This document shows positions 28,642 to 38,677 of a stretch of DNA of 64,000 bases, one piece after another. This DNA comes from Enterobacter huaxiensis (lineage in GTDB: Bacteria; Pseudomonadota; Gammaproteobacteria; Enterobacterales; Enterobacteriaceae): assembly GCF_003594935.2 (NCBI RefSeq), contig NZ_CP043342.1, positions 992,001 to 1,056,000 of the forward strand, read 5' to 3'. How positions within the stretch are numbered: position 1 is the stretch's first letter; each line of letters opens with the position of its first letter. Both the position numbers and the translations under genes were made by a program. Under the pieces are notes generated by a model. The model ran no database searches, had not been told where the DNA came from, and saw only the letters and a program-made list of their open reading frames with translations.

Positions 28642-29258
28642 TTTACCGGTAATGCAGCAACTGCAATGCAGTTCTGCGGTTGATTAAATTGCAGTGGAAC
28701 GACGAATAACAGCGGCGACCACTGCAATATTGTTGTTGTAAAACTGCAGCACTGGCCAGTGATTTTGATGGTGTTGATGCACTTTTAAATTCCAACTGTT
28801 CCGATTTTAACGTAACCGTATGTTTTATTAAGGGTCTTACGGATGCCTCTGCGCACCCGATCCTTGCCATCAACTGACGAGTTAGCGCATCTACGAGGGC
28901 TTTTTGCGTTTCTGCCAGTGAATATTCTACACACAATGGGGGGAGCGGTCAGCGAGCACCATTGCCATTGAGCGCAACGGAGAGCCTGGGGAAATGTAGC
29001 ACTACGGAGGTCTCATCCCCTTCCACTGTTATAAAACGACACGGCGAGCGAGCGCAGCGAGTGAGGGAAGGCGTCAGCCTGACTAGGGGGAGAGATTTGC
29101 GACCGGAGTGGAGCAAATCATGGGCGGAGCCCATCCTCGCGACTGGGGTTTTGACTTTCAAATTGCCTGACTTAAAAACTGGTGAAATGGTCTGCGTAAG
29201 AGTCCGCGTAATGTTCAATGTAATAGCTGATGCAACAACACCATGCTGAGACGGGGCC
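28642..29258. other. 617-bp non-coding stretch with a cluster of hairpins
   Basis: No convincing gene; a minus-strand frame at 28643-28936 opens with TTG and is weak. Between 29041 and 29160 there is a run of GAGCGAGCGCAGCGAG followed by three close hairpins: AGGC/GCCT at 29069-29080, ATTTGC/GCAAAT at 29095-29118 and ATGGGC/GCCCAT at 29120-29134, with GGAG in or beside the loops. This may be a replication origin, an oriT-like site or a structured RNA for the next gene. Confidence 0.45.
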
Positions 29259-30656
29259 GTGAATACAGAAAAGGATTATCCAGTGAAGATCCCTAAGTGG
29301 GTTTATGACCGTATTACTGAAATAACGGATTATGTCGTGGGGGATACGCAATGGGCGGTCACCCGGCGGCAGACATTACGGTGGTTCCTGGCCCACATAT
29401 GGCTGGAAACAGACGATGATGGCTGGACTATATGCACTGTCCGAGATATCCGTAGCAGCTACGCCAGCCTTCTAAGTGAATGTGAGATCAATTACCAGGG
29501 GGAGTGCTTTATGTCCACGCTAACTGATTTCCTGCCGACACTGTCGGATATTGAACTTCGTGCAGGGAAAGCGAGCAAAGACCCGGAAAAGCGTAGAGCC
29601 AGTGCATGGCGGTTCAATCCCAAGTGGACTATGTGTGATGAGGCTCAATTGGGCAAGCTAAATTTGGTTGACCTTGAAACCGGTGAGTCTGTCAGTTTCA
29701 AAGATCTGCTTAAGGCGAACGGGAAAGCTCCTAGGCATGCGATAGATGTTGAGAAGCGTCAGACTGACCTAAAACAAAGGGAAAAGGCGTTCCTGGGCAA
29801 GGTTACGCGGGGGCGCATGCACATCAACTTGGTGAAGGAATTACGTGGCCGGGAGCCTGATTCCTATTACCATGCAGGAATACGCAGCCTTAACCATCTC
29901 TACAATGGCAGGATTGAGGGACAATATGTCACTTATGACCATCATTATCGTCTGACGTTTGGAGGGCGGTATTACGATCAAGCTTTCCAGAATCTGCCCA
30001 ATGAGTTTAAAGCTAAATTTCGGACCGGGTTACTCAACTATGACATCGAAGCCTGTAATCTGGCCTGTCTGAACCATCTGTTCAGACAGTATGACGTCGA
30101 TTATCGTGTGAAGTCATCGATATATAAAACCATGATGGAACATACCGGGCTGAGCCGTAAACAATGCAAACAGATGGTCCATACCACCACCTACAGAATT
30201 GGGCGTGTGACTATTGGTGTTAATGATGGCCTTGGGGCAAAAGTGTATCAGTGGTGCGGTAATAGGAGGAAAAAGGCACTGAAGATCCTGCGTTGGTGGA
30301 ACCAGTATGTCAGCCCGTTGAGATGCTCACTCGAGTCATTGCTGGAGCGTGTGCATGACGCACACCGCAAAAGTTGTTCATCACCGCGTAACTATCACAG
30401 GTACGCCAATGAAGTCGGATTAATACTGGATCTGAATAGTGAGGAGTATCAGCGTGAAAAGACTCACCATCAGCAATATGCGCGAAATAAGGCACTGTTG
30501 GCGTTTATGATCTGTGGTGTGGAGCAGGCGTATATCCGTGAGGTAGTCAGTCTGAACCCTGGTCGTGTCTGCATGCTCGATCACGATGGGGTAGTGGCAA
30601 CGGGCGCGCTTTCACTGCCGGACTGGCATGGTTTCACAATGAAAGAAAAGGAGTAA
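29259..30656 (+). CDS. Uncharacterised protein with family A polymerase-like motifs
   Basis: A 465-residue protein beginning at GTG 29259. Three segments resemble the palm and fingers of family A polymerases and single-subunit RNA polymerases. Motif A-like LLNYDIEACNLACL has Asp262. Motif B-like SRKQCKQMVHTTTYRIG spans about 299-315, with basic residues and a terminal aromatic-x-Gly pattern. Motif C-like MLDHDGVVA has His442-Asp443 near the C-terminus. The spacing and order fit, but overall similarity is not something I recognise, and no exonuclease domain is evident. It could be a replicative polymerase or primase of the element. It follows a hairpin-rich stretch. Confidence 0.5.
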   Translation: MNTEKDYPVKIPKWVYDRITEITDYVVGDTQWAVTRRQTLRWFLAHIWLETDDDGWTICTVRDIRSSYASLLSECEINYQGECFMSTLTDFLPTLSDIELRAGKASKDPEKRRASAWRFNPKWTMCDEAQLGKLNLVDLETGESVSFKDLLKANGKAPRHAIDVEKRQTDLKQREKAFLGKVTRGRMHINLVKELRGREPDSYYHAGIRSLNHLYNGRIEGQYVTYDHHYRLTFGGRYYDQAFQNLPNEFKAKFRTGLLNYDIEACNLACLNHLFRQYDVDYRVKSSIYKTMMEHTGLSRKQCKQMVHTTTYRIGRVTIGVNDGLGAKVYQWCGNRRKKALKILRWWNQYVSPLRCSLESLLERVHDAHRKSCSSPRNYHRYANEVGLILDLNSEEYQREKTHHQQYARNKALLAFMICGVEQAYIREVVSLNPGRVCMLDHDGVVATGALSLPDWHGFTMKEKE

Positions 30657-30825
30657 AGGGCTACTGTATCAGAATTGAACTGGGGCGCAGAATTCAGTAA
30701 GCCACAACAATATGAACGGAGAAGCCAAGGTGAATGAAAACAGAAATTACTGTACTATCGCAGCACTTATCTCGGATTGAAGCTTAGTCAATCTATTTTC
30801 ATCTTGAACAGAACAGATAAAAATT

Positions 30826-33800
30826 ATGTCAGAGATCGGCGCAGCGCCCGAGCAGGGCCAAATCGTCAAACTACGCCACAAGATATGGGCAGTAACCGCA
30901 GTAAATATCACCAAAGCTCAAACAAAACATTTGATACATAGGCTCTCTCTGGAATGTTTGAGTGATGATGCGCTTGGCGAAAATATCCAGGTGATTTGGG
31001 AACGAGAAATCGCTCCTGCAGTTGTCGAATCAACCTCTTTGCCTTGTATCACAGGTCACGACGATCCGATCCTCTTTGATGCATTTATTCGTTCTCTTCA
31101 GTGGAGCGCAAGCTCGTTGGCTGTTGGCGATATTCTGCAAGCCCCCTTCCGTGGTGGTGTACAGATGGAAGAGTATCAGTTGGCGCCTGTTATCCGCGCG
31201 AATAATATGCCCAGGGTTCGACTTTTGCTGGCAGATGATGTTGGTCTGGGTAAAACCATTGAAGCGGGCTTAGTCACTCAAGAACTGATCCATAGCCATC
31301 GAGCAAGTCGTGTACTCATTGTTTGTCCGGCGCACTTACGAATTAAATGGGTTGATGAGATGGCTGAAAAGTTCGGCCTCGAGTTCAATATCATCGATCG
31401 AGATTCCGTTCTAAAAATGCGGAAGGAGTACGGACCTAGTATTAACCCTTGGGCCAGCTTTCCTCGTCTTGTGACCTCAATTGATTATCTCAAGACAGAG
31501 CACCCTCGCCGTTTGTTTGATGAGTTTATTCGGCGAAGACTAGAAGAAAGTCCTAACAACAGGCCCTGGGATTTGCTGATCCTCGACGAGGCTCATAACG
31601 CAGCACCGTCTGGCAAAAAACAATATGTCCGAGACTCTGAGCGCACATCGCTGTTGCGTTCGATTTCTGAACAATTCGAACACAAGATGTTTCTCACCGC
31701 TACACCCCATAATGGTTATCGTGAGAGTTTTACAGGCCTGCTGGAGATTCTGGACAATCTTCGTTTTTCTCGTGGCACTGGCATTGATAAGACGCAGCTT
31801 TCAGCCGTTACGATTCGACGTCTGAAAGAAGACATCACCAACCCAGACGGCTCACTGCGCTTTCCAAAGCGTGTAATCATGCCTAGAGATGAAATAATAG
31901 ACCCACAGCTGTATGTCACACTAGACCATGAAGAACAACGTCTATTCAATCTTCTAAATACTTACACTGAAAGCCGATTGACCTCTGTCGACAAACGTTC
32001 TGAACGCCCTCTACAGTTCATCCTAACGTTGCTGAAAAAACGAGCTTTATCTTCACCATTGGCGCTACGCGAGAGCCTTATCGTACACACAGAAAATGCT
32101 GGCATTAGGGGTGAGCTTGGTATTGGCGAATCATTGTTTAACAGCTTCGAGCAAAAAGAATTGGAAGACTGGAGCGATGATGAAGATAAAGAGGACAACC
32201 TAGAGGCTGCGACAAGAGCCGCCTCCAAATTGATTTTAGAGCTGTCAGCAGATGAGAAGGAAATGCTTCAGCGTATGTTTGAAATTGTTGATACGCAGGT
32301 ATCACATTTTTCAATTCAGGAAGATAGCAAGGCGGCAGCGCTAATCGGGTGGATCAATAGAAGTCTTCGCGATGGCGATCAATGGAATGGCGAACGTGTC
32401 ATTATCTTCACAGAATATAAGCACACGCTCAATTATTTAGAACGGATTCTTGAAAAGCATGGATTCCTTGATTTCACCAGAACCATCATTGGCGGCATGA
32501 AAGACTCTGATCGGCAAAAGATCAACGATGAATTTCAATCACCAAACAACGAAACTAATATCCGTATCTTACTCGCTACGGATGCTGCCTCTGAAGGCGC
32601 CGATTTTCAGAAGCACTGCCGGAATCTGATTCATTATGAAATCCCCTGGAACCCGACCCGACTTGAGCAGCGTAACGGCCGTGTAGACCGTCACGGGCAA
32701 AAAGCAGACGAAGTTCGCATTCATCACTTTGTGTTTAAAAACCAAGAGGACTCCGAGTTTCTTAAACTTATCGTCGATAAAGTCGAAACTATAAGAAATG
32801 ATCTAGGCAGCGTTGGTGCTTTAATAGCAGATAACGTAAGAAAGAAAGCGCTGGGACAAGCTGTTAACCTTGCTGCCATTGATGATGACGCTCGCAGACG
32901 GCTTGCACGAGAAGAAATGGCGCTAGAAGCTCGGGATAATGAAAGCGTCACGCAAATGGTCGATGCTTTGAACCGAGCTCGCAGTGCACTTGATATCTCT
33001 GAAAGTAATCAGCTTGACCTGCTATGCCAAGCGTTGAGTCTGGAAGGCTGTACTGAAGCAATCATGGATTTGGGTGATGGCGAGTTTTCATTAATACACG
33101 TGCCAACGGCTTGGACAGAATGTAAAGCCTACGTCAGCACAGACTACCTACAAAAGCGTTTTTCATTTAATCGAGACAAAGCTCGTGCAGATGATGCAGT
33201 GGGTATTGTTCACCTTGATCATCCACTCATGCGACGGGCAATTTCTACCTTTCGAGTGCAGATGTGGGGAGTTCAATCAACCAAAAACCAGTTAAACCGT
33301 GTAACCATCACAGAATCCTCCAAGATTATTGTACCTGTCATCATTGCCTGGGGACGTTTAGTATTGCTGGGGCCAGAAAATAATCGACTCCACGAAGGAT
33401 TAGTCCGCTGTTCGCTCTTAATTCAGGAGAACACTCTTGTCCCGCAAGCAGTTGCTCGACCGGATGATGCGATTTATTTTACGGGCTATCTAGAGAGCGT
33501 AAAGGCACTTATTGCACCGCTTATTGAAGCTATTACGCAACAGCTTTCGAACGCTGCCACAGAAGAAACTAAAGTATTAATCACTACTCTAAATGAGCGT
33601 GGCGAGGTGGCCCGTAAACATGCACAAAGCCTATCGACAGAACGAGTTATGGCAATTCGTAAGGCTATCAAAGATTGGCAGAGTCGCTCTTTGGAGATGC
33701 AGTTACAGTTTGTGTTTGATGACGAAGAGCAAGATCAGCGAGAGCAGGATTTAATTGCCCTACAATACAGACTTGAACAGCTTGAACAAGAACGAGAAGC

Positions 33801-33894
33801 TGAGCCAAAACGCCTAAGAAATTTGTATAAGGTTACAAACAAAAAAATGTATCCGGTTGCACTAGAGGTAATTTTGCCTAAGGGGATTTACTGA
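30826..33894 (+). CDS. drmD: DISARM SNF2-type helicase DrmD
   Basis: A 1022-residue SNF2/RapA-like ATPase, the signature helicase of class 1 DISARM defence. Motif I is LLADDVGLGKTIEAG (about residues 134-148), motif II DEAH (254-257), motif III LTATPHNG. The C-terminal helicase domain holds VIIFTEYKHTL, ATDAASEGADF (about 585) and RNGRVDRHGQ (616-625). It is the first gene of the plus-strand operon, and its stop overlaps the methyltransferase ATG by one base. The 169 bases upstream should hold the promoter. Identification of the system rests on this gene together with drmMI, drmA, drmB and drmC. Confidence 0.92.
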   Translation: MSEIGAAPEQGQIVKLRHKIWAVTAVNITKAQTKHLIHRLSLECLSDDALGENIQVIWEREIAPAVVESTSLPCITGHDDPILFDAFIRSLQWSASSLAVGDILQAPFRGGVQMEEYQLAPVIRANNMPRVRLLLADDVGLGKTIEAGLVTQELIHSHRASRVLIVCPAHLRIKWVDEMAEKFGLEFNIIDRDSVLKMRKEYGPSINPWASFPRLVTSIDYLKTEHPRRLFDEFIRRRLEESPNNRPWDLLILDEAHNAAPSGKKQYVRDSERTSLLRSISEQFEHKMFLTATPHNGYRESFTGLLEILDNLRFSRGTGIDKTQLSAVTIRRLKEDITNPDGSLRFPKRVIMPRDEIIDPQLYVTLDHEEQRLFNLLNTYTESRLTSVDKRSERPLQFILTLLKKRALSSPLALRESLIVHTENAGIRGELGIGESLFNSFEQKELEDWSDDEDKEDNLEAATRAASKLILELSADEKEMLQRMFEIVDTQVSHFSIQEDSKAAALIGWINRSLRDGDQWNGERVIIFTEYKHTLNYLERILEKHGFLDFTRTIIGGMKDSDRQKINDEFQSPNNETNIRILLATDAASEGADFQKHCRNLIHYEIPWNPTRLEQRNGRVDRHGQKADEVRIHHFVFKNQEDSEFLKLIVDKVETIRNDLGSVGALIADNVRKKALGQAVNLAAIDDDARRRLAREEMALEARDNESVTQMVDALNRARSALDISESNQLDLLCQALSLEGCTEAIMDLGDGEFSLIHVPTAWTECKAYVSTDYLQKRFSFNRDKARADDAVGIVHLDHPLMRRAISTFRVQMWGVQSTKNQLNRVTITESSKIIVPVIIAWGRLVLLGPENNRLHEGLVRCSLLIQENTLVPQAVARPDDAIYFTGYLESVKALIAPLIEAITQQLSNAATEETKVLITTLNERGEVARKHAQSLSTERVMAIRKAIKDWQSRSLEMQLQFVFDDEEQDQREQDLIALQYRLEQLEQEREAEPKRLRNLYKVTNKKMYPVALEVILPKGIY

Positions 33895-36800
33895 TGGCAA
33901 TCAATAAACGTATCGCAAACCGGCAGCACCGCTGGCTTTCCAGTGTTGAAATTACCGGTGTCGTATTAAGCGAACCCGTTCTCGCTGATGTAGGCAATTT
34001 TCGCTCGCTCGATAAGGCAGAAATTGCAGTATTCAGAAAGCAGCGGGAAATCTGGAATCTGCCTAAGGGTATGGTGGCAGGAAATGGCCAGCCCGCCTGG
34101 ATTAACTTTATCCTCGAAGACTTTCTCGGTCTCAAAGACAAAGACTACTGGCAGGTAGGGGCGGCAATTCCAGCTGACAGGGTGGTTAACCTGCACGAAC
34201 AGCAGGAAGTTCTACGCCCAACTCGCGTATTGCTCGATGAAGGCAACATGGTGATGTTGGTGCTGGAAGTGCCACGCGAGCAATCACTGGATAAGCCTTG
34301 GCTGCAAGACAAAGGCCGCTGGAAGGCATCGCCCACCACCAAATTCGAACGCTTATTGCGTGAAACAGGTGCTGAACTCGGCTTGCTTACCAATGGCGAA
34401 GCCTGGCGCTTGTTGGTGGCGTCACCTTCAGAAACCACCTCATGGATGACCTGGACAGTTCAAACCTGGAATGACGACACAAATACTCTAGCGGCGTTTA
34501 AGGATTTATTAGGTGAATCACGTTTCTTTGCAGGGCCGCGCGATCAGGTCATTCTTGAACTGATTAAAAAAAGCCGTCAGCGCCAGTTGGATGTGGCAGA
34601 TCAGTTGGGTAATCAAGTACGCGAAGCCCTACAAATTCTGGTGCATGAACTGGATAGAACTGATGCCGAGTTGGGCGGCCAATTTCTGGAGGGATACAGC
34701 GAAGCGGAAGTATTTGAGTCTAGCGTTGCCTTTATCATGCGCTTGCTGTTTACCCTCTATGCCGAAGAAAATGGTTTGCTGCCCCATGGTAATGTCACTT
34801 ACGACTGGGCCTATGGCGTATTGCACCTACTCACTGAGCTTGAGGAAACTAGCCGTCTGGCGCCAGAAAAACTAAAACATTCCTATGCTGCCTATGCACG
34901 CCTGTTAGCTAGCGCGCGTATATTACATGATGGCAGTGTAGACCCGGATATCCGCATTGCCGCTCACGGCGGCCAATTGTTTGACTCTGACCGTTCACCA
35001 TTGTTGGAGGGCCGGGCGAAGAATGGTAAATGGCTAACAGAGGTGCCGGAACCGCCTAAGGTCAGAGATGCGGCCATCCGCGATATTCTGCGCAGCCTGA
35101 AATATGCCAAAGCCGATGGTGTGCGCCAACTGGTGAGTTATCGTACGCTGGCCGTCGAGCAAATTGGCCATATGTATGAAGGCTTGCTTGATCGCCGCGT
35201 GGCCAGAGCACCCATCAACCAAACTCTGCTGCTGTTGCAAGGAGGCCCGAAGATCGACGAACCCGCCCCCGTGAATGCAAGCGAGTTTGTCGGGCTTAAC
35301 GAAGCTGCGCTGATCAAAGCCATAGCCCAGTTCACCAGTAAAACGGCAGGCACTATTAAGAAGGTATTGGAACGCAACGAAGAGCGACAAACATTGGTGA
35401 ACCTCGGCACCGATGATGCTGAGTTGCTAGCGCAAGCAAAACCGGTTGAACGCTTTCTACAACCTCTGGGCATAGTGCGGCCCGGTGGCCTATATGTCAC
35501 CCACGGCCAAGAACGCCGGTCCAGCGGGGCTCACTATACGCCGCCAACTCTGACCGAGCCGGTGGTACGCCGCACTTTAGAACATCAGGTCTATGTGAAC
35601 GTGGAAGAAAAACCCGGTTTATTGGTTGAACCAAGGTTAATTAAAAACCCGCAGGAGATTCTGGCCCTTAAGGTCTGTGACCCAGCCATGGGCTCCGGTG
35701 CATTTTTGGTGCAAGCCACCCGTTATTTGGCTGAGCGACTTGTGGATGCTTGGGAGCGCATAGCAGCCGCACAGCCAGACAGCATTTTAACCATGCCCTT
35801 TGGTACCCTTTCGCAGGGGGAGGCCAGCGAAAACCTGATGCCGGAATCTCGTGAGGAACGTGTTGTATTCGCTCGTCGTTATGTGGCGGAGTATTGTATC
35901 TACGGTGTTGATATCAACAAGCTCGCAGTTGAAATGGCTAAGCTATCGCTTTGGTTAACAACGTTATCCAATGATCGCCCTTTTACTTTTCTAGATCATT
36001 CACTCAAACATGGGAACTCTCTAGTTGGTCTTACTCCGGCGCAGATTAGTGAATTCACTTGGAAGCAGGTTAGTAATAAGTTCGGCCCGCTGTTTGCGAA
36101 TAAGCCTGAGCAAGAAGTCAAAAAGGCAGAGCAACACCGTAAAGCGATTCATCACATTGCCGATCAAGATTTCGTCAGCAAAGAAAAGGAAAACAGTATA
36201 GCCGAAGAAGCCCTTGCTAGTATTCGCCTAAGGGCGGCCTTGGCGATCGCAGCGTTTTTTGATGGCGCTAGTACCAAACAACGTGAAGCTAAGTTAATAG
36301 AATATCGCTACTGGCTAGAGCGTTTGGGTAAAGACGAAAAGGCGTCAGTCGAAATAGAGACGATTGTTCGCGGGCTGACGACCGGTGAAAAGGCCATTAT
36401 TCCATTTTTCTGGGAGGTGGAGTTTCCAGAGGTCTTCCATCGTGACAACTGTGGGTTTGATTGCGTAATAGGCAATCCTCCATTTCTAGGAGGGAAAAGA
36501 ATAAGCACTGAGCTTGGCAAAGATTTCGCAACTTGGACGTCTAGTTTTGAAGAAATGAATGGCAACGCTGATTTAGCAGCTCGGTTTTTTAGAAAAGGAT
36601 TTGAGCTAATCAACAAAACTGGATCTCTTGGCTTTATATCAACAAACACCATTGCTCAAGGAGACACGCGGCGAGGCGGCCTTCGTTGGATTTGCAAAAA
36701 TGGTGGTAGAATTTACTACGCGGACAAGAGGGTTAAATGGCCAGGAAAGGCAGCGGTGATTGTAAGCCTAATCTGTATTACAAAAGAGTTTTTCTCCAAG

Positions 36801-37850
36801 GTATACCTCAACGGTAATCCAGTTGAACAAATCACGGCATTTCTATTTCATGAAGGAAGTTCGGATGATCCACACAAACTAAATTCAAACTCTGAATTGG
36901 GATATGTTGGCTGCGATATCAAAGGACAAGGATTTCTTTTTGACGACAAGGATCCACTTTCTTCGCGGAGAGGTCTGGCCGATGAGTTGATTATTCGAAA
37001 CCCAAAGAATGGCGAGTGTATTTTCGACTATATGAGTGGAGAGGAAATTAATGACACCGCTGATCATACCCCTGCTCGTAAAGTAATTTTCTTTGGAGAG
37101 ATGACTTTACAAGAGGCCAAAGAATGGCCTGATTTGTTAAAAGTTGTCGAAGAAAAGGTTAAGCCCGAAAGGGAATCAAAAAGTAAAGAATTAGCCGAAT
37201 GGGATTGGTGGAGATTTTGGCGACCAAGGAAAAAACTTAGAGACAAAATTGCAAATCAAGATCGCATAATTGCGTTATCAAGGGTTAGTCCTTGGGGGGC
37301 TATGGCGTTAGTTTCTACAGCACCGATCTATTCGGAAGCCGTTGTCGTTATAACACTAGAAGACCACGCTTCATTTGCTGTACTTCAATCAAACATACAC
37401 AACCTGTGGAGCAGATTCTTTAGCTCATCGATGAAAGATGACCTAAGGTATAGTGTTGAGGATTGCCTTGAGACTTTCCCCTTCCCAGCAAGCTGGAAAG
37501 AAAACTCAGCCTTATTAAAAATTGGATCAGAACTTGAAGAGCGACGAAAACAATATATGGTGAGCAATTCGATTGGTCTTACAGAATTCTACAATCGAAT
37601 TCATTCACCTGAGAATACATCAAAAGAAATTCTAAGCCTCAGAAATCTCGTTCACGAAGTTGATAGATGCGTTTTTGACGCATATGGCTGGAATGATATT
37701 CAACCAGAGTTTGATTTTTTTGAGGAATATGAAGTTCCAGAGGGGAAAAAGAAGCCTTGGCGATATCGCTGGCCAGACGAAACTCGTGAACAAGTTCTTT
37801 CCCGCCTACTTTCACTTAACAAAGAAAGATATCAGCTAGAACAAAGCTAA
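33894..37850 (+). CDS. drmMI: DISARM adenine-specific DNA methyltransferase DrmMI
   Basis: A 1318-residue N6-adenine methyltransferase of the large, Eco57I/PglX-like type. The SAM motif VCDPAMGSGAF is near residue 595, and the catalytic NPPF (in VIGNPPFLGG) is near 860. The N-terminal 580 residues and the C-terminal target-recognition region flank this core. In DISARM it marks host DNA so that the system does not attack it. It is translationally coupled to drmD and converges on drmC with a 4-base overlap of the stop codons, so the two operons run into each other. Confidence 0.92.
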   Translation: MAINKRIANRQHRWLSSVEITGVVLSEPVLADVGNFRSLDKAEIAVFRKQREIWNLPKGMVAGNGQPAWINFILEDFLGLKDKDYWQVGAAIPADRVVNLHEQQEVLRPTRVLLDEGNMVMLVLEVPREQSLDKPWLQDKGRWKASPTTKFERLLRETGAELGLLTNGEAWRLLVASPSETTSWMTWTVQTWNDDTNTLAAFKDLLGESRFFAGPRDQVILELIKKSRQRQLDVADQLGNQVREALQILVHELDRTDAELGGQFLEGYSEAEVFESSVAFIMRLLFTLYAEENGLLPHGNVTYDWAYGVLHLLTELEETSRLAPEKLKHSYAAYARLLASARILHDGSVDPDIRIAAHGGQLFDSDRSPLLEGRAKNGKWLTEVPEPPKVRDAAIRDILRSLKYAKADGVRQLVSYRTLAVEQIGHMYEGLLDRRVARAPINQTLLLLQGGPKIDEPAPVNASEFVGLNEAALIKAIAQFTSKTAGTIKKVLERNEERQTLVNLGTDDAELLAQAKPVERFLQPLGIVRPGGLYVTHGQERRSSGAHYTPPTLTEPVVRRTLEHQVYVNVEEKPGLLVEPRLIKNPQEILALKVCDPAMGSGAFLVQATRYLAERLVDAWERIAAAQPDSILTMPFGTLSQGEASENLMPESREERVVFARRYVAEYCIYGVDINKLAVEMAKLSLWLTTLSNDRPFTFLDHSLKHGNSLVGLTPAQISEFTWKQVSNKFGPLFANKPEQEVKKAEQHRKAIHHIADQDFVSKEKENSIAEEALASIRLRAALAIAAFFDGASTKQREAKLIEYRYWLERLGKDEKASVEIETIVRGLTTGEKAIIPFFWEVEFPEVFHRDNCGFDCVIGNPPFLGGKRISTELGKDFATWTSSFEEMNGNADLAARFFRKGFELINKTGSLGFISTNTIAQGDTRRGGLRWICKNGGRIYYADKRVKWPGKAAVIVSLICITKEFFSKVYLNGNPVEQITAFLFHEGSSDDPHKLNSNSELGYVGCDIKGQGFLFDDKDPLSSRRGLADELIIRNPKNGECIFDYMSGEEINDTADHTPARKVIFFGEMTLQEAKEWPDLLKVVEEKVKPERESKSKELAEWDWWRFWRPRKKLRDKIANQDRIIALSRVSPWGAMALVSTAPIYSEAVVVITLEDHASFAVLQSNIHNLWSRFFSSSMKDDLRYSVEDCLETFPFPASWKENSALLKIGSELEERRKQYMVSNSIGLTEFYNRIHSPENTSKEILSLRNLVHEVDRCVFDAYGWNDIQPEFDFFEEYEVPEGKKKPWRYRWPDETREQVLSRLLSLNKERYQLEQS

Positions 37851-38665
37851 GCATTATAAGGCACAAGGACATCCTTGTGCCTTAACAATTCAAAATGCTC
37901 CGCAATCCGTTCACTGGGTTGACCCTGTGCCCGAACGCCCATTTCCATATTGCGATCCAGCGCATACATGGTGAGGTTAGCCGAAGTGACTAACGCATCG
38001 TGACGATCTGCAACTAGCACCTTGGCGTGTAGTTTAAGGTACTTATCGTCAGCAGGGATTTTCCAGGTGAGCAGTTTGGGAAGCGCCACACCATTCGGCC
38101 ACAAGGCAATCAGGGTATCGCGGTTGTTTTTGCCGTAGCCTTTTTCGCCCTCGTCCAGCACCATGGTGACCTTTACACCTCGCGCGACGGCATGAGCTAT
38201 CAACTCGATGATGTCATTGATGATGCCTTCGTAATCCTCCTTTCCCGCCAACCAATAGCCCACAACCAAAAGTTCTGACTCCGAGGCAGAGATAATATCC
38301 TGTACCACCTGACGGGTGGCGCGCAGGTACGAACCTTCCACTTTGGGGCCGGTCCAGACCACTTCGGTTTGCGTAGCTTCGCCTTCTGTTAGCAGCACAG
38401 CCTCTTTCAGCGCAGCCAACTGCAGGGCAAAGGCACCATTAGTGAGTGCCGAACATTCATTAGCCCAAATGGCGATCACATTTGAAAGTGCGCTTTGCAC
38501 TGCACCACGCCCAGATGCAAGTTTGGCGATGGTGGCGGAGCCCGACTGTGCGCTTAGTACACACCTCTCCACCCCAGAGAGCACCTCGCCAAAGGCACCT
38601 GCATTTATCAACTGGCGTACTGCCTGCGCTAAAACATAGGCAGATTTATCTCTGATAGCAGACAT
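37847..38665 (-). CDS. drmC: DISARM phospholipase D-like protein DrmC
   Basis: A 272-residue PLD-superfamily protein. One HKD motif is present: His213, Lys215 and Asp220 in KLHAKVLVADRHDALVTSANLT. Such single-motif proteins usually dimerise to form the active site and include nucleases. DrmC is a core DISARM protein that is reported to be dispensable in at least one system. It lies 12 bases after drmB, last in the minus-strand operon. Confidence 0.92.
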   Translation of the reverse strand: MSAIRDKSAYVLAQAVRQLINAGAFGEVLSGVERCVLSAQSGSATIAKLASGRGAVQSALSNVIAIWANECSALTNGAFALQLAALKEAVLLTEGEATQTEVVWTGPKVEGSYLRATRQVVQDIISASESELLVVGYWLAGKEDYEGIINDIIELIAHAVARGVKVTMVLDEGEKGYGKNNRDTLIALWPNGVALPKLLTWKIPADDKYLKLHAKVLVADRHDALVTSANLTMYALDRNMEMGVRAQGQPSERIAEHFELLRHKDVLVPYNA

Positions 38666-38677
38666 GGCTACTCCCCG

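Noticed and set aside
28643..28936. 97-codon minus-strand frame in the gap after the zinc-ribbon gene
   Set aside because: Begins at TTG without a ribosome binding site, and the second half is low in coding character. It might be a remnant but cannot be supported.
29041..30656. Retron or other reverse transcriptase system (structured region plus polymerase-like protein)
   Set aside because: The protein lacks the YxDD box and other reverse transcriptase motifs; its motif C is HDG, which points to family A-like polymerases instead.
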